A DNA stretch of 64,000 nt from Filomicrobium sp. (GCA_017792465.1 CP051234.1:1118606-1182605), one strand, 5' to 3'. Shown: positions 18,003 to 29,010, counted from the stretch's first letter. The notes: generated from the sequence alone by a model not told the origin. Program-made: numbers and translations.

Positions 18003-18731
18003 ATGACGCTGGTGTCGAGCGTGCGCAACTTCACAAGTTTTCTGCTGGTTTTGCTGCCTGCTCTTTTTGGCGGCGCGGGGTTGGCAATGGCCGGCAGTGG
18101 GCCGTCGTGCACCGACGACGCAATGATCGTATTCGATGCTTCGGGTTCGATGTCGGGAATGCTCAGGACGGGCGTTCGCGAATCGCGCATCGACCGGGTT
18201 CGCAAAGCACTCGAGATCGTTCTCCCGCAGATCGAGCGGCATCGGAAATTGGGGCTGATGGTCTATGGGCCGGAGATCGGCGTCACATATCAAAGCAAGG
18301 CGCAGTGCGACAATATCAATTTGCGGTTTGCTCCCGTTCCTCGCGCGGCCAAGCGCATCATCAAGGAAGTGAACGAACTGGTGCCGTCGGGCGTGACGCC
18401 GTTGACGGCGGCGATCAGCCAGGCCGCCGAGGTTTTGCATTATCGCGAGAAGCCATCCGTCATCCTGCTTTTCACCGACGGGCAGGAGACCTGCGGTGGC
18501 GCGCCTTGCGCTGTTGTCGATGACCTGTTGCGGCAAGCGAGCGGACTTCGCATTCACGTTATCAACTATGCGATCCGCGATCCGTTCGGAATTCGCGCAA
18601 CGTTTGGCGCCAGCTGTATCGCGGAGCGCACGGGCGGGATCTACGTTCCTGTAGAGACGCTGGAGGAACTGGTCGAAGCTTTCCGCAAAGCGCTTGGCTG
18701 CCCGCTGATGACGGATGCGAGTCCGCGCTGA
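18003..18731 (+). CDS. Periplasmic VWA-domain protein
   Basis: This 242-residue protein has a signal peptide (cleavage near GLAMAGS) and a single von Willebrand A domain. MIDAS residues are visible: DASGS at about 42-46, a Thr in GVTPLTAAI and the Asp of LLFTDGQE. Several Cys residues suggest a periplasmic, disulphide-bearing protein. VWA domains bind protein partners through a metal ion, but the partner is unknown. The gene follows the secreted 138-residue protein by four bases and may act with it. It converges with the NfeD gene. Confidence 0.8.
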   Translation: MTLVSSVRNFTSFLLVLLPALFGGAGLAMAGSGPSCTDDAMIVFDASGSMSGMLRTGVRESRIDRVRKALEIVLPQIERHRKLGLMVYGPEIGVTYQSKAQCDNINLRFAPVPRAAKRIIKEVNELVPSGVTPLTAAISQAAEVLHYREKPSVILLFTDGQETCGGAPCAVVDDLLRQASGLRIHVINYAIRDPFGIRATFGASCIAERTGGIYVPVETLEELVEAFRKALGCPLMTDASPR

Positions 18732-18780
18732 CGAGTCAGGTTAGCACTGCCGGTTCTGGTGCATTTGCACGTTCCCGCGC

Positions 18781-19263
18781 TTAAACCGCCTCGACCACGA
18801 GCACGGTTCCGTTTGCGCCGACGATGCGGACTTTCGCGCCTTCGGGCAGATCGGGGCCTTCGGCCTGCCACAAGCTGTCGCCGACCTTGATCTTGCCGCG
18901 GCCGCCCTGGATCGGGACGATCACAGTTGTCGTGCGGCCAATGTATTGCTGGGCGCGGACGTTCAATGATGGGGCATCAGTTGCATCGCCGTCATTGCTG
19001 GCGGCATAGCGGCGCACGAAGAACACCGTCACCATCGAAACCAGCGCAAACAGGATGAGCTGGAACTGCCAGACAAAAATGGCCGCTGCATCCGGGCTGA
19101 CGGCGTTGAGGACAAGGGCGACGATACCGACAAGAAAGGCTGCGAGACCGAACCACAGGAAATGCACGCCTGGTACGATGGTTTCGAGCAAGAACAGCGC
19201 GAACGCGAAGATCACCCAATTCCAGCCGCCAAGATGGCTGAGGAGATCATACAGGCTGGCCAT
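18781..19263 (-). CDS. NfeD-family membrane protein
   Basis: This 160-residue protein has hydrophobic helices in the first half (NWVIFAFALFLLETIVPG, FLVGIVALVLNAV, LILFALVSMVTVFFVRR) and a C-terminal OB-like beta domain (IGRTTTVIVPIQGGRGKIKVGDSLW). This is the short NfeD form that partners stomatin-like SPFH proteins in membrane microdomains. The start at 19263 has AGAGGTG upstream; a 12-codon longer frame lacks such a site. It lies 201 bases downstream of the stomatin gene on the same strand, the usual pairing. Confidence 0.85.
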   Translation of the reverse strand: MASLYDLLSHLGGWNWVIFAFALFLLETIVPGVHFLWFGLAAFLVGIVALVLNAVSPDAAAIFVWQFQLILFALVSMVTVFFVRRYAASNDGDATDAPSLNVRAQQYIGRTTTVIVPIQGGRGKIKVGDSLWQAEGPDLPEGAKVRIVGANGTVLVVEAV

Positions 19264-19464
19264 TGTGCACCTCTTTCGAACGCCGGCTGCGACGGACATT
19301 GCCTCGGATTAAATCTGGGACGAATTCTGGGACTAATCCTAGCGACAATTTCTGTTTCGCGCCTTGGCGATGGGTTGACTTGGCGCTCGCAACCCCGTTG
19401 CAAGCGTGATCACCATAGCCGCCGCCAGTCTCAACTTAGACCGCGGCGGCTTATGTTCTTCGGA

Positions 19465-20433
19465 TTAGACTTTGGGGACGGAGCCGCCACGGCGCGGCTT
19501 GTTGTCGTCGCCATCTTTGCTGAAAGTGTCTTTGGCAATCTCGGCGATGCCGGCCAGCGAACCGATGACCGAGGACGCCTCAAGCGGCATCATCAGAACC
19601 TTCTGGTTCGGTGACATGGCGATTTTTTCGAGCGCCTTCATGTAATTGTTTGCGACGAAGTAATTGATCGCCTGGACGTCGCCCTTGGAAATCGCTTCAG
19701 AGACCATCGAGGTCGCCTTGGCTTCAGCTTCAGCGGAACGCTCTCGGGCTTCGGCGTCCTTGAAGGCGGCTTCGCGGCGACCTTCGGCTTCGAGCACGAC
19801 GGCAGCCTTTTCACCTTCAGCTTCGAGGATGGCGGCCTGGCGGGAACCTTCGGCTTCGAGGATCTGAGCGCGCTTTTCACGCTCGGCCTTCATCTGGCGG
19901 GCCATGGAATCGACGAGGTCGCGCGGCGGATCGATATCCTTGATTTCGATGCGCGTCACCTTGATGCCCCAGCTTTCGGTTGCCGCATCGACGACGGTGA
20001 GCAGCTGGGCGTTGATGTGATCGCGGTTCGACAACAGTTCGTCGAGATCCATCGAGCCCATCACGGTACGGATGTTGGTCATCGTCAGGTTGACGATCGA
20101 ATCTTCCAGGAGATCGACCTCGTAGGCGGCCTTGGCGGCTGACAGGATCTGATAGAAGGTGACGCCGTTGACGCGAACCATGGCGTTGTCGCGGGTGATG
20201 ACGTCCTGGGAGGGAATGTCGAGGACGCGCTCTTTCATATTCATGCGCGCGCCGACGCGTTCGACGACGGGGACGAGAATGTGCAGGCCGGGCGTCAGTG
20301 TGCGCGTATAGCGGCCAAAATTTTCTACCGTGTAGTTATAACCCTGCGGCACGATTTTCACGGTGGACCACAGTGCGCCTGCGGCCAGCATGAGTAGCAC
20401 CAAACCGAGCACGCCAAAGGTATCGCCGATCAT
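19465..20433 (-). CDS. SPFH/stomatin-family membrane protein (QmcA-like)
   Basis: This 322-residue protein has one N-terminal membrane helix (FGVLGLVLLMLAAGALW), then an SPFH domain (PQGYNYTVENFGRYTRTLTPG, SQDVITRDNAMVRVNGV, DLDELLSNRDHINAQL). An Ala/Glu-rich helical coiled coil (about 185-250) and a conserved C-terminal helix (VQAINYFVANNYMKAL) follow. It should oligomerise on the inner membrane with the NfeD protein encoded next, in membrane quality control. The start at 20433 is preceded by GGAGA. Confidence 0.9.
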   Translation of the reverse strand: MIGDTFGVLGLVLLMLAAGALWSTVKIVPQGYNYTVENFGRYTRTLTPGLHILVPVVERVGARMNMKERVLDIPSQDVITRDNAMVRVNGVTFYQILSAAKAAYEVDLLEDSIVNLTMTNIRTVMGSMDLDELLSNRDHINAQLLTVVDAATESWGIKVTRIEIKDIDPPRDLVDSMARQMKAEREKRAQILEAEGSRQAAILEAEGEKAAVVLEAEGRREAAFKDAEARERSAEAEAKATSMVSEAISKGDVQAINYFVANNYMKALEKIAMSPNQKVLMMPLEASSVIGSLAGIAEIAKDTFSKDGDDNKPRRGGSVPKV

Positions 20434-20458
20434 CGTTTCTCTCCAGCAAAGGTGTATG

Positions 20459-20484
20459 AGCCCCCAATCCCTTATATGGGGGCT
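20459..20484. repeat. Short inverted repeat between hemH and stomatin gene
   Basis: Perfect arms AGCCCCC (20459-20465) and GGGGGCT (20478-20484) flank an AT-rich loop containing CTTATAT, in an AT-rich 197-bp gap between two leftward genes. It could end hemH transcripts or regulate the stomatin gene. No T run follows on the minus strand. Confidence 0.5.
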
Positions 20485-20630
20485 TTGGCACCTTATTTAG
20501 GTGGAAAGCGGAAAATGTTCGGTGAATTTATCGGAAACTATTGGTTAATTTCCGGATTTTGCGGACTTTTTTCGTGCTTTTGGTGTGGTTTCCCGAAAAG
20601 GATGAGCAATCAGGGAAACGGGGTATTGGA

Positions 20631-21692
20631 TCAAATCCAACCCATCAATTCGCGGCGCACAATAGCTTCGATGACGTCGAGGCCAAGCTCGCTGTCGTTC
20701 AATGCCGGGACGTAGGAGAACTGCTCGCCGCCGTTGTGTTCAAAGATCTCGCGGTTTTCGCCTTCGAGTTCTTCCAAGGTTTCAAGGCAGTCGGCAGAAA
20801 AGCCCGGAGCGACCAGCAAGAGCTTCTTGACGCCTTCCTTGCCGAGGCGTTCGACGGTCTCGTCGGTGTAAGGCTGCAGCCAGGGGTCGCTGCCGAAGCG
20901 CGACTGGAAGGTTGTCAGCCAATTTTCCGGCGGCCAGCCGAGGCGTTCGCGAACCAGACGTGATGTCTTCTGGCACTGACAGTGGTAGGGATCGCCGGCG
21001 GCCAAATATTTCTCCGGCATACCGTGGAAGGTGGCGATCAGTTTCTCGGGGCGGAAGTCGAGCTTTTCAAGATGCTGCTCGATCGATTTGGCAATCGATT
21101 CAATATAGACGGGATCGTCGTGATAGCGCGGGGCAACGCGGACGGCCGGCTGCCAGCGCATCTTCATCAGCGCGCGAAACGCCTGATCGCAGGCCGTCGC
21201 CGAGGTCGCGCCGGCGTACTGCGGATAAAGCGGTACGAGCAGGATCTTCTCGCAGCCTTGTTCCTGCAGATAGCGCAGCCGGCTTTCGGTCGTTGGGCTA
21301 GCGTAGCGCATGGCCCAATCGATCATGATTTCGGGATGTTCCGACAGACGCTCGGCCAGCGCGTTCGACTGATTGCGCGTAATAGTCTTGAGCGGGCCTT
21401 CATCGAGCTCCTTGTTCCAGATGGTGTCGTAGTCCTTGCCCTTGCGCGACGGTCTGGTCGTCAAGATGATAAGGTTAAGGATCGGCCACCACTTCCACTG
21501 CGGTTCTTCGATGACGCGGCGGTCGGACAGGAATTCGTGCAAGTAGCGGCGCATCGGCCAATAGCTGGTTCCATCCGGGGTGCCGAGGTTCAAAAGCAGG
21601 ACGCCGACGCGGCCGTAGTTGACACGCGGATGGTCCTTCGGCCAGGTCGACGTATCAGCTTTGAAGCCACCCTGCTTGGTCATCTCGTTCAT
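20631..21692 (-). CDS. hemH: Ferrochelatase
   Basis: This 353-residue enzyme inserts ferrous iron into protoporphyrin IX, the last step of heme synthesis. Family marks are [13 protein letters not shown] near the start, [15 protein letters not shown], the catalytic His in [22 protein letters not shown], and the FQSRFG and [16 protein letters not shown] blocks with the metal-binding Glu. I start at ATG 21692 because AAGGGCAG precedes it and the homology begins soon after. A longer in-frame start at 21863 would overlap the divergent rlmE start. A heme supply gene fits the heme-rich cluster at 44-49 kb. Confidence 0.95.
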   Translation of the reverse strand: MNEMTKQGGFKADTSTWPKDHPRVNYGRVGVLLLNLGTPDGTSYWPMRRYLHEFLSDRRVIEEPQWKWWPILNLIILTTRPSRKGKDYDTIWNKELDEGPLKTITRNQSNALAERLSEHPEIMIDWAMRYASPTTESRLRYLQEQGCEKILLVPLYPQYAGATSATACDQAFRALMKMRWQPAVRVAPRYHDDPVYIESIAKSIEQHLEKLDFRPEKLIATFHGMPEKYLAAGDPYHCQCQKTSRLVRERLGWPPENWLTTFQSRFGSDPWLQPYTDETVERLGKEGVKKLLLVAPGFSADCLETLEELEGENREIFEHNGGEQFSYVPALNDSELGLDVIEAIVRRELMGWI

Positions 21693-21843
21693 TATCTGCC
21701 CTTGTATTCTGCGTAATCTGTTGCGACGTGCTAAAGCCTTACGGTCGACGCAACTTAGCGGATCATTAGGCGATGTGCGACCCTTGCGGGGCGCCGGTCT
21801 TGCCGCAGGGCGATCAGCGGACTTTGAAAGAGCGATAAGCAAA

Positions 21844-22584
21844 ATGGCGAAGAAAAGCGGCAACGGAGGCCGCGTTCAGGGCCCCGGTGGGGGACAACGG
21901 CAGCTGCATACGCGGGTCAAGACGGCGCGCAAGCGCTCGAACTCGTCGGCGCGCTGGCTGGAGCGGCAGTTGAACGATCCTTATGTCGCGGCGGCCAAGC
22001 GCGAAGGCATGCGCTCGCGCGCGGCCTATAAGCTGATGGAGATCGACGACAAGTACAAATTCCTCAAGCCCGGTCAGAGGGTGATCGACCTCGGTGCGGC
22101 GCCGGGTGGATGGTGCCAGATCGCAGCCGAACGCGTGAAGTCCATAGACGGAGCCGGTCCCGGCAAAGGTCAGGTCGTCGGGATCGACTATCTGGGTGTC
22201 GATCCGCTGCCGGGCGTTGAAATCCTCAAGCTCGATTTCACTGACGATAGCGCCGAAGACCGGTTGAAGGAGCTGATCCGCGATGGCAAGGCGGAAGTCG
22301 TGTTGTCGGATATGGCCGCCCCGACCGTCGGGCATACGCGCACCGATCACCTGCGCATCATGGGACTTGCGGAAATGGCGGCGCATTTCGCGCTCGACGT
22401 GCTCGTCGAAGGCGGCGTGTTCTTGTGCAAGGTCTTCCAGGGCGGGGCAGAGAAGGATCTGCTCGATCTCCTAAAGCGCAACTTCAAAACGGTGCGGCAC
22501 GTCAAACCACCTGCCAGCCGAGCGGACTCGGCTGAGCTTTACGTTCTAGCGACGGGGTTTCGGGGTGAAGCGCAAAAGGACTGA
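21844..22584 (+). CDS. rlmE: 23S rRNA 2'-O-methyltransferase RlmE (FtsJ)
   Basis: This 246-residue enzyme methylates the 2'-OH of a uridine in the A loop of 23S rRNA. It has the SAM motif [15 protein letters not shown] and the K-D-K-E catalytic set: Lys in RSRAAYKL, Asp in [12 protein letters not shown], Lys in FLCKVFQGG and a Glu near [10 protein letters not shown]. An N-terminal Arg/Lys/Gly-rich tail of about 30 residues probably contacts rRNA. I chose ATG 21844 over an upstream in-frame start because homology begins here. It is divergent from hemH and convergent with cckA. Confidence 0.93.
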   Translation: MAKKSGNGGRVQGPGGGQRQLHTRVKTARKRSNSSARWLERQLNDPYVAAAKREGMRSRAAYKLMEIDDKYKFLKPGQRVIDLGAAPGGWCQIAAERVKSIDGAGPGKGQVVGIDYLGVDPLPGVEILKLDFTDDSAEDRLKELIRDGKAEVVLSDMAAPTVGHTRTDHLRIMGLAEMAAHFALDVLVEGGVFLCKVFQGGAEKDLLDLLKRNFKTVRHVKPPASRADSAELYVLATGFRGEAQKD

Positions 22585-22607
22585 TTGGCTTCGAGGATCT
22601 TAGGTTA

Positions 22608-22632
22608 CCAACACTTCCTAGAGTCGTGTTGG
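22608..22632. repeat. Palindromic repeat between convergent rlmE and cckA
   Basis: Arms CCAACAC and GTGTTGG enclose TTCCTAGAGTC, one base from the centre seen at 41.4 kb. It ends one base before the stop codon of cckA. The place between convergent genes suits a two-way terminator. Confidence 0.8.
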
Positions 22633-22633
22633 A

Positions 22634-25306
22634 TTAGTTCTCCAGCTGCTCTTTGACCTTGGCGGCGAGCTGCGGCAGAGAGAACGGCTTCGGAAGGAAC
22701 GCGAAAGTTTCTTCGCCCAGCGCCTGCTGGAAGGCTTCGTTGGGATAGCCCGAGACGAAGATGATTTTCAGGTCCGGATTGGTCTTGCGCAATTCCTTGA
22801 GCATCGTCGGGCCGTCCATGCCCGGCATGACAACGTCGGAGACGACGATATCGACCTGGCCGTCGACCTCTTTCATCACGTCCAAAGCATCCAGGCCATC
22901 TGAGGCTTCGAGGACTTCATAACCCTGGCGCTTCAGCGCGCGCACCGCGAACGAGCGAACGACATCTTCGTCCTCGACAAGCAGAACCCGGCCGGTTCCC
23001 GTCATGTCGACGGTGTTGACCTTTTCGGTTTCCTCGACGCGTTCCGCGATCATTGCGGTATCTTTTTCGTCGAGGTGGTGGCGCGGCAGATAGATGCGGA
23101 AGATGGTGCCTTCGCCCTCGGTCGATTCGGGATAGATGAAGCCGCCCGTCTGTTTGACGATGCCGTAGACGGTCGCCAAGCCGAGACCGGTTCCCTTGCC
23201 GGGGGCTTTGGTCGTGAAGAACGGCTCGAAGATTTTCTCAAGCACTTCCGGCGGCATGCCTGAGCCGGTATCGGACAGCTCGATCAGGACATACTCGCCC
23301 GGCCGCATGCCGGTGTTTGAGAGGCGCTGGGTTTCGCGCTCGGTGACGTTGCGGGTGCGGATCGTCAGGCGGCCGCCGTCGGGCATGGCGTCGCGTGCGT
23401 TGACGGCGAGATTGATGACTGCCTGTTCGAGCTGCAGCTTGTCGGTTTTAACGAACCAGAGATCGCGACCGGAATGGATCTTGAGTTCGATGCGTTCGCC
23501 GATCGAGCGCTTGAGCAGCGGCGCCAAGTCGGACATCACATCACCCAACTGCAACGGCTCGACGAGGAGCGTCTGCTGGCGGGCGAGTGCCAGAAGCTTG
23601 GCGACGAGCCCGGCCGCGCGATTGGCCGACGATTTGATGTTGATGATGTCGGAGTGGGCCGGATCGCCGGGGCGATGCGTCTGCAGGAGGAAATCCGAGA
23701 AGCCGATGATCGCCGTTAGCATGTTGTTGAAGTCGTGAGCGACAAAGCCTGCGAGCTTGCCGACGGCTTCCATCTTCTGGCTTTGCGCGTAGCGGGCTTC
23801 GAGCGCCTTTTGCTCGGTGACGTCGATGAGATAGACGATGGCCGCTTCCGGCGCATTGCGCGCGTGGGTCAGCGGGCTCATGTAGAGACGGCGGGTGTAT
23901 TCGTCCTTGGCGCCTGCGGTGATCTCGACCGGCTGGATGTTACCTTGACCGGCGGTGACCTTGGCGAGGCTTTCGGCGATCTCGGCGCGGACGTCGGCAT
24001 CGACCGAACGGGTCAGGATATCGAGGGCGGGTTTTGACTTGGCCGCATTGCCGTCGATGATCATGCGCGAGAAGGCCGTGTTGGCAGCGATGATGCTGCC
24101 ATCCCTGCCGATCGTCGCGATGCCGAGCGGGGCGGAGCGGAAGAAGCGCTGGAAGCGGGCGATGGCCCCTTCGGAATCGGCAAACTCGAATTCGTCGGTG
24201 TCGCGCTCGACAGCCGCGAGGATCATGCCGCCGGAACCATCGGGTGCAGGATGCGTGATGATGCGCATCGGCTCGACGCACCCATCTTCCCGGATGAGAT
24301 CAAGCTCGCAACCTTTGGAACTTGCCTCGTCGAGGGACTGCTCGCGACGCGCCATTGAGAAGAGGAGTTCGGCACCGTCGGAGGTCAAAAGGTCAGACAG
24401 TTTCAAGCCGCGGGCGAGCGTTGCCTCGACGTCGGCAAAACCAAGCCGTTCGGCCAGCGTCCGGTTCATGTGGCTGAGTGTGCCATCGGCGTTGACGTTG
24501 GCGAGACCGACAGGCACGCGATCGTAACCTTGCAACGTCGTGTGCAGGTTCGACATCGCCTGCTGCTGGGCGGCGCGTTCGGCCGTCACATCGCTGACGC
24601 GGAGCAACATGAGTGCGCCGTGGCCTGCAAACGTACCTGCCGGCGTCTTGAACTTTTTAACCGACAAGCGGACGAAGTGAACGCTCTCGGGGTTGCCCAG
24701 CGCATCACTGCTGAGTTTAGCGGGCACCATTTCGGAGTGAGAACTACCCAATTCGCCCGCGCGCATCAGGCGGAAGAGCGCTTCGGAGGCCTGCGGCGTC
24801 GCGCCCAAGGCGGCTTCAATATCGGAGATTTCCGTCAGCGGTCCGCCGCCAAGCAAGTTCTGACCGGTTTTGTTGGACCAGATCACCGTGCCGTCGCCAC
24901 GCATGATCAGCATGGCTTCCCCGGTTTGATCAGCAACCAGCCCGGCGATGTCGCGTGTTTCCAGGCGATCGGAGAGGCGTACGTTGCCGGCCGCCAACCC
25001 GAACAGAAAGAACACGCCAAGCATGGCCAAAACGGATAAAACCGTCAGCAGCAGCGGTTCGGCGGCCCCGGCTGCCAGCAGCGCGAACAGCGCAGCGCTT
25101 GCTGCTACAATTGCGCACAATAACGCCGTTAAGCCTCGCGTTTCATACAGCGAGACCAGCATTTCGCCCGAAGCGGTCTGAATGCTGTTGAATCTAAAGG
25201 CGTTCATGAAGCGGGACGCTACATGATTCTCGGTCCAAACGGGCGCCTGCTCGGACATAGAAATGGACTTTTTACTCATACTCTTACGCGGTTGAGCGAC
25301 GCTCAT
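22634..25306 (-). CDS. cckA: Cell-cycle hybrid histidine kinase CckA
   Basis: This 890-residue membrane kinase has two N-terminal helices ([22 protein letters not shown] and [20 protein letters not shown]), several PAS-like domains (about 130-500), a HisKA domain with His in [19 protein letters not shown], and an HATPase ([32 protein letters not shown]). A C-terminal receiver follows with Asp in [14 protein letters not shown]. This order and these motifs are those of CckA, which phosphorylates the CtrA pathway through ChpT in alphaproteobacteria. No clear ribosome-binding site marks the start; ATG codons at 25279 and 25258 are alternatives. The FliO-like gene is divergent. Confidence 0.93.
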   Translation of the reverse strand: MSVAQPRKSMSKKSISMSEQAPVWTENHVASRFMNAFRFNSIQTASGEMLVSLYETRGLTALLCAIVAASAALFALLAAGAAEPLLLTVLSVLAMLGVFFLFGLAAGNVRLSDRLETRDIAGLVADQTGEAMLIMRGDGTVIWSNKTGQNLLGGGPLTEISDIEAALGATPQASEALFRLMRAGELGSSHSEMVPAKLSSDALGNPESVHFVRLSVKKFKTPAGTFAGHGALMLLRVSDVTAERAAQQQAMSNLHTTLQGYDRVPVGLANVNADGTLSHMNRTLAERLGFADVEATLARGLKLSDLLTSDGAELLFSMARREQSLDEASSKGCELDLIREDGCVEPMRIITHPAPDGSGGMILAAVERDTDEFEFADSEGAIARFQRFFRSAPLGIATIGRDGSIIAANTAFSRMIIDGNAAKSKPALDILTRSVDADVRAEIAESLAKVTAGQGNIQPVEITAGAKDEYTRRLYMSPLTHARNAPEAAIVYLIDVTEQKALEARYAQSQKMEAVGKLAGFVAHDFNNMLTAIIGFSDFLLQTHRPGDPAHSDIINIKSSANRAAGLVAKLLALARQQTLLVEPLQLGDVMSDLAPLLKRSIGERIELKIHSGRDLWFVKTDKLQLEQAVINLAVNARDAMPDGGRLTIRTRNVTERETQRLSNTGMRPGEYVLIELSDTGSGMPPEVLEKIFEPFFTTKAPGKGTGLGLATVYGIVKQTGGFIYPESTEGEGTIFRIYLPRHHLDEKDTAMIAERVEETEKVNTVDMTGTGRVLLVEDEDVVRSFAVRALKRQGYEVLEASDGLDALDVMKEVDGQVDIVVSDVVMPGMDGPTMLKELRKTNPDLKIIFVSGYPNEAFQQALGEETFAFLPKPFSLPQLAAKVKEQLEN

Positions 25307-25629
25307 GAGGCATGAGGGTGTCGCAGTCGTGCTGGGCCTTTCCTGATTTGTATCCCGCTCGCGAAACCTTGAACCGAGAACAACTCAGGAGCCGGGTTGA
25401 CTCCCTGGCTGCGTCAACTACTCGTCCATTGTGGTTAACATGACATGAAGTTCGCAGCCCGGAACCGACGTGAAGCGCGAAGAAAGACCTGGATTGAGTC
25501 AATACGACACAGATATTTAACGCGTCTCCACCCGGCAGCGCGTGTTTCCTTGCCGAACTATAGCGCGGCGTGCGCAGGCAATGTCGACGGGCCGAAAGGC
25601 CCAGGGACTGAACTCAGTGGAATAGGGCA
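25307..25629. other. 323-bp divergent intergenic region, no gene seen
   Basis: This gap separates the divergent cckA and FliO-like genes and must hold both promoters. I see no hairpin, no repeat-family member and no full TTAA-N7-TTAA CtrA-type box. Confidence 0.4.
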
Positions 25630-25989
25630 ATGTGGGAAATCATCTACTTGCTGTTGATGGCCGTCTTTGTGGCTGCGGCAATTGTTGCAGTGGCATTGAT
25701 CTGGCGAACGTATATCGAGCGTGGTGGGCCTGGTGCCAACATGTTCAAGCCGAAAGTCGAGAAGCGGCTGGAGGTTCTTGATCAGGCGATGCTCGACGGG
25801 CGACGTAAACTCGTCATCATCCGGCGCGATGACAAGGAACACCTGATCATGACCGGTGGTCCGGTCGATGTCGTCATTGAGACCGGCATCGAAAGCCGCA
25901 GAACTCCGCGCTCCGTTAGTGACGGGATGGCTCCGACCATGATGGGCGGCCGTCAGCGCACGACCCAAAGCGTTGATTCGGACGCATAA
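25630..25989 (+). CDS. FliO-like flagellar/membrane protein
   Basis: This 119-residue protein has an N-terminal membrane helix (WEIIYLLLMAVFVAAAIVAVALIW) and a small cytoplasmic beta domain (LEVLDQAMLDGRRKLVIIRRDDKEHLIMTGGPVDVVIE). That matches the FliO-type domain, in which an RKLVLIRRD..HLLL.GG pattern is typical. FliO helps assemble the flagellar export gate, but in alphaproteobacteria such genes sit near cckA away from flagellar operons and their role is not firm. No other flagellar gene is visible here. Confidence 0.75.
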   Translation: MWEIIYLLLMAVFVAAAIVAVALIWRTYIERGGPGANMFKPKVEKRLEVLDQAMLDGRRKLVIIRRDDKEHLIMTGGPVDVVIETGIESRRTPRSVSDGMAPTMMGGRQRTTQSVDSDA

Positions 25990-26100
25990 CGGCGGTGCTT
26001 GAATCGCCAACCTTTGACGCAATCTAAGAGCCGCACGACCTACTGCATGACTTTGGCCCTTCTCGTTCAACTTGCACTGCATCGACCCTTCGGAGCCTGG

Positions 26101-29010
26101 ATGCCATCATTCGAATTGCGCCGCGTTTTTCGTCTCTTCGCCTGTCTCTTCATGGCGCAGGTTCTTGTTTCAGCAGCCATCGCCCAGGAGGCTCCGCAAG
26201 CCGACAAGGCTCCGGCGGAAACACCGGCTGGTGATAGTTCCCCCGCAGCGAAAGATGCATCTGAACTGAACTGGCCATCGGCTTGGAAGTCGGAAGTCGA
26301 GCCAAGCGGACAGCCGGCTGCTGAAAAGCCCGCTCCGACCCCCGCCCCACCGCCGGCGACCGCACAGCAGGCGCAAGCCACACAGCCGCAAGCCACACAG
26401 GCGCCAGCCGCTCAGCCGGTGCAAGCTCCAGCCGCAGGCAATGGCACGACCGCGGCGCCAGCCAATGATCCAGCCACGGCGCCCGCGGCGAGTGAAAATG
26501 GTAATGCACCGGCGCCCAGCAATGGATCGCCAGAAGCGGCGCAACCCGCCGGAACACCTGCTGCCGCAACCGGCCCGGCAAACGGCACAGCAAAGCCGGC
26601 AGAGGCACAGACACCGCCCGCTTCGCCTCAGGCTCCCACCGTTCCCAAAACGCTTGAACTTGGCGCCACCGTTACAAAGCAGATCGAAGCAACCAAGGGT
26701 CTTGCAGATCGCTTGTCGCTCCTTGAAAAAACCGTCGAGCGGGTCAAAGAGCGTGACGAGGAGCTGACCCAACAGCTGCCGCTGGCCGATAAGATCATTT
26801 CTGAAGCCGTGGAGGCTTCGGCCCAGCTAAATCCGGCGCTTGCCGATATCAAATCGCAGATCGAAAAGCTCGGGCCCGCACCGGAAGCCGGAAAAACAGA
26901 ATCGGACGAAATTGCCGTCGAACGTGCCCGGCTCAACAAAGTCGCGAACGAAATCGATGGTGCGATCAAGTCTGCGGAATTGACGGCCATCAGGGCCCGG
27001 CAATTGACCGCCAAGATTCAAGTGCTGCGGCTCACGAACTTCCGCAAAAGCATCTTCAAGCGTTCGCCTACACTCATCACGCAAAGCCTTTGGACTGACG
27101 CCTTCAAGGAGGTGCCGCGCGCGTTCCAGCAGCTCTCGCGTATCGGTATCAACTGGTATGGCCGGCTGCAGCAAAACTTCCAGAACGTTCTCATAGTTTT
27201 CGGGACGGCCTTCGTCGTCGGGCTCCTCCTGCAATTCATCTCACGGCGGGCGCGGAGTCGCTTGCGCCAACAGACGAGCGATGCCTGGCCAACGTATTTT
27301 CAGCGCGTGCTGGTCGCCAGCCTCGAAGCGCCGTTGCGGATGATTCCGAAGATCGCAGCCGCGGCCGTGTTGTTCGCTGGCTTCGATCTGTTGAACCTGC
27401 TTTATCTGCAGATCGGGGGGCTGGCGGTCGCCGCCTATAAAGCCGTCGCCATCGTTGCCGCCGGCACCGCCTTCGCGACGGCTTATCTGCAGCCGGCGCG
27501 TCCAGCCTGGCGCGTGATCAATGTCGGTGACGATGCAGCCTGGAAGCTCAGAGGCATCATCCGCTGGACCGTCATATTGTTTGCGACCGACGTGATGGTC
27601 CGGTCGGCGATCAGCGAACTCTATCTACCATTGTCGGCCAATATCGTCTGGACCTCGCTTGTCAGTATCTTGTTTGCGATTCTGTTCTATAGGGCCGTCC
27701 ACGTCAAAATCAGCCTGGCGGAAGGGACCGGATCGCGTCTTTCGTATTTCGTCCAACATGCCCACAAGGCGCCGCTGATCATTGCGATCGCCGTCATCAT
27801 CGCTGCGTTGCTGACGGGCTTTGTCGCACTGGCGCATTACGTCGCCACGCGCATGCTGATCGTCGGCGCGGCGCTCTTCTTGTTGACCATATTCTACCTG
27901 TCGAACCGGGCCATTGCGGTCGAGCCAGATCAAAACAAAATGGCGGCATCGGCGGGGGAGGGAATGATCCCGCTCGACGTGCGACGCCGGTTGGCGCGCG
28001 GTCTGTCGATCCTTCTCGACATCTTGCTGTTCTTGGTCGCCGTACCGTTCCTGCTTCTGGCCGTCGGATTTGCACCTGCTGAAATCTCGACCTTGTCGAA
28101 CCGGGCGCTCTTTGGCTTCCAGGTCGGTGGCGTGGAAATTTCTCTCGCCAAAATCGGGATAGCAATCGGACTTGCCGCAGCTATTTTGTTTTTGTCGCGG
28201 ATGCTGCAGCGGTGGCTCGGCGAAACGATCCTGCATCCGAGCCGGACCGAACAAGGTCTTGGCAATTCGATCCGGACGGGTGTCGGCTATCTCGGCTTCA
28301 TCTTCGCCGTTCTAGCCGGACTATCTTACGCCGGATTGGATATCACCAACCTCGCGATTGTTGCCGGTGCCCTGTCGGTCGGTATCGGTTTTGGTCTGCA
28401 GTCGATCGTCAACAACTTCGTCTCCGGCCTTATCCTCTTGGTCGAGCGGCCGATCAACGTCGGAGACTGGATCAAGGTTGCCGATACGCAAGGTTACGTC
28501 CGGCGTATTTCGGTGCGTTCGACAGAAATCGAAACCTTCGATCGCGCCAGCGTCATCATCCCGAACTCGGAACTGATCAGCGGCACCGTGACCAACCTGA
28601 CGCTGCGCAACGCGCTGGGGCGGATCACCATCCCGGTAGGCGTCAGCTACGACAGCGATCCCGAACTCGTTCAACGTCTGCTGCTGGAAGCTGCCGATGA
28701 AAGCGATTTGATCGCCCGGCATCCAGCGCCTTTCGTGGTGTTCGAAAACTTCGGCAACAGCTCGCTCGATTTCACGGTGCGGATCTATGTGCCCGACGTC
28801 ACGTCGTCTTTGGGGGCGCAGACCGACGTGCGCAAGCGTATCTTACAGAAGTTCCGCGAGCACAATATCGAAATCCCGTTCCCGCAGCACGATGTGAACC
28901 TGCGCAGGGTGAAAACCGAGCACAGTGCGCAAGCGCATCTCTCGAGCGAAGCACCCGAGAACCTCCTGCTCGACAGCGATCAGGACGAACCCCCAGTGGC
29001 CGACGGCTGA
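26101..29010 (+). CDS. Large MscS-family mechanosensitive channel with DUF3772-like domain
   Basis: This inner-membrane channel of about 969 residues should open under membrane tension and release solutes on hypo-osmotic shock. A signal peptide (cleavage near SAAIAQ) is followed by a Pro/Ala/Gln-rich low-complexity stretch (about 50-185) and a helical periplasmic domain ending in LTNFRKSIFKRSPTLITQSLW, which is DUF3772-like. About ten helices follow, then the MscS core (LSVGIGFGLQSIVNNFVSG, VERPINVGDWI) and a C-terminal beta domain. I chose ATG 26101 because the signal peptide starts there; starts at 25999 and 26047 are in frame. The ligand-gated channel gene follows by 169 bases. Confidence 0.9.
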   Translation: MPSFELRRVFRLFACLFMAQVLVSAAIAQEAPQADKAPAETPAGDSSPAAKDASELNWPSAWKSEVEPSGQPAAEKPAPTPAPPPATAQQAQATQPQATQAPAAQPVQAPAAGNGTTAAPANDPATAPAASENGNAPAPSNGSPEAAQPAGTPAAATGPANGTAKPAEAQTPPASPQAPTVPKTLELGATVTKQIEATKGLADRLSLLEKTVERVKERDEELTQQLPLADKIISEAVEASAQLNPALADIKSQIEKLGPAPEAGKTESDEIAVERARLNKVANEIDGAIKSAELTAIRARQLTAKIQVLRLTNFRKSIFKRSPTLITQSLWTDAFKEVPRAFQQLSRIGINWYGRLQQNFQNVLIVFGTAFVVGLLLQFISRRARSRLRQQTSDAWPTYFQRVLVASLEAPLRMIPKIAAAAVLFAGFDLLNLLYLQIGGLAVAAYKAVAIVAAGTAFATAYLQPARPAWRVINVGDDAAWKLRGIIRWTVILFATDVMVRSAISELYLPLSANIVWTSLVSILFAILFYRAVHVKISLAEGTGSRLSYFVQHAHKAPLIIAIAVIIAALLTGFVALAHYVATRMLIVGAALFLLTIFYLSNRAIAVEPDQNKMAASAGEGMIPLDVRRRLARGLSILLDILLFLVAVPFLLLAVGFAPAEISTLSNRALFGFQVGGVEISLAKIGIAIGLAAAILFLSRMLQRWLGETILHPSRTEQGLGNSIRTGVGYLGFIFAVLAGLSYAGLDITNLAIVAGALSVGIGFGLQSIVNNFVSGLILLVERPINVGDWIKVADTQGYVRRISVRSTEIETFDRASVIIPNSELISGTVTNLTLRNALGRITIPVGVSYDSDPELVQRLLLEAADESDLIARHPAPFVVFENFGNSSLDFTVRIYVPDVTSSLGAQTDVRKRILQKFREHNIEIPFPQHDVNLRRVKTEHSAQAHLSSEAPENLLLDSDQDEPPVADG

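Noticed and set aside
20452-20963. Two plus-strand open frames of 87 and 140 codons
   Set aside because: They run across the hemH 3' end and an AT-rich gap, with no ribosome-binding site or recognisable domain.
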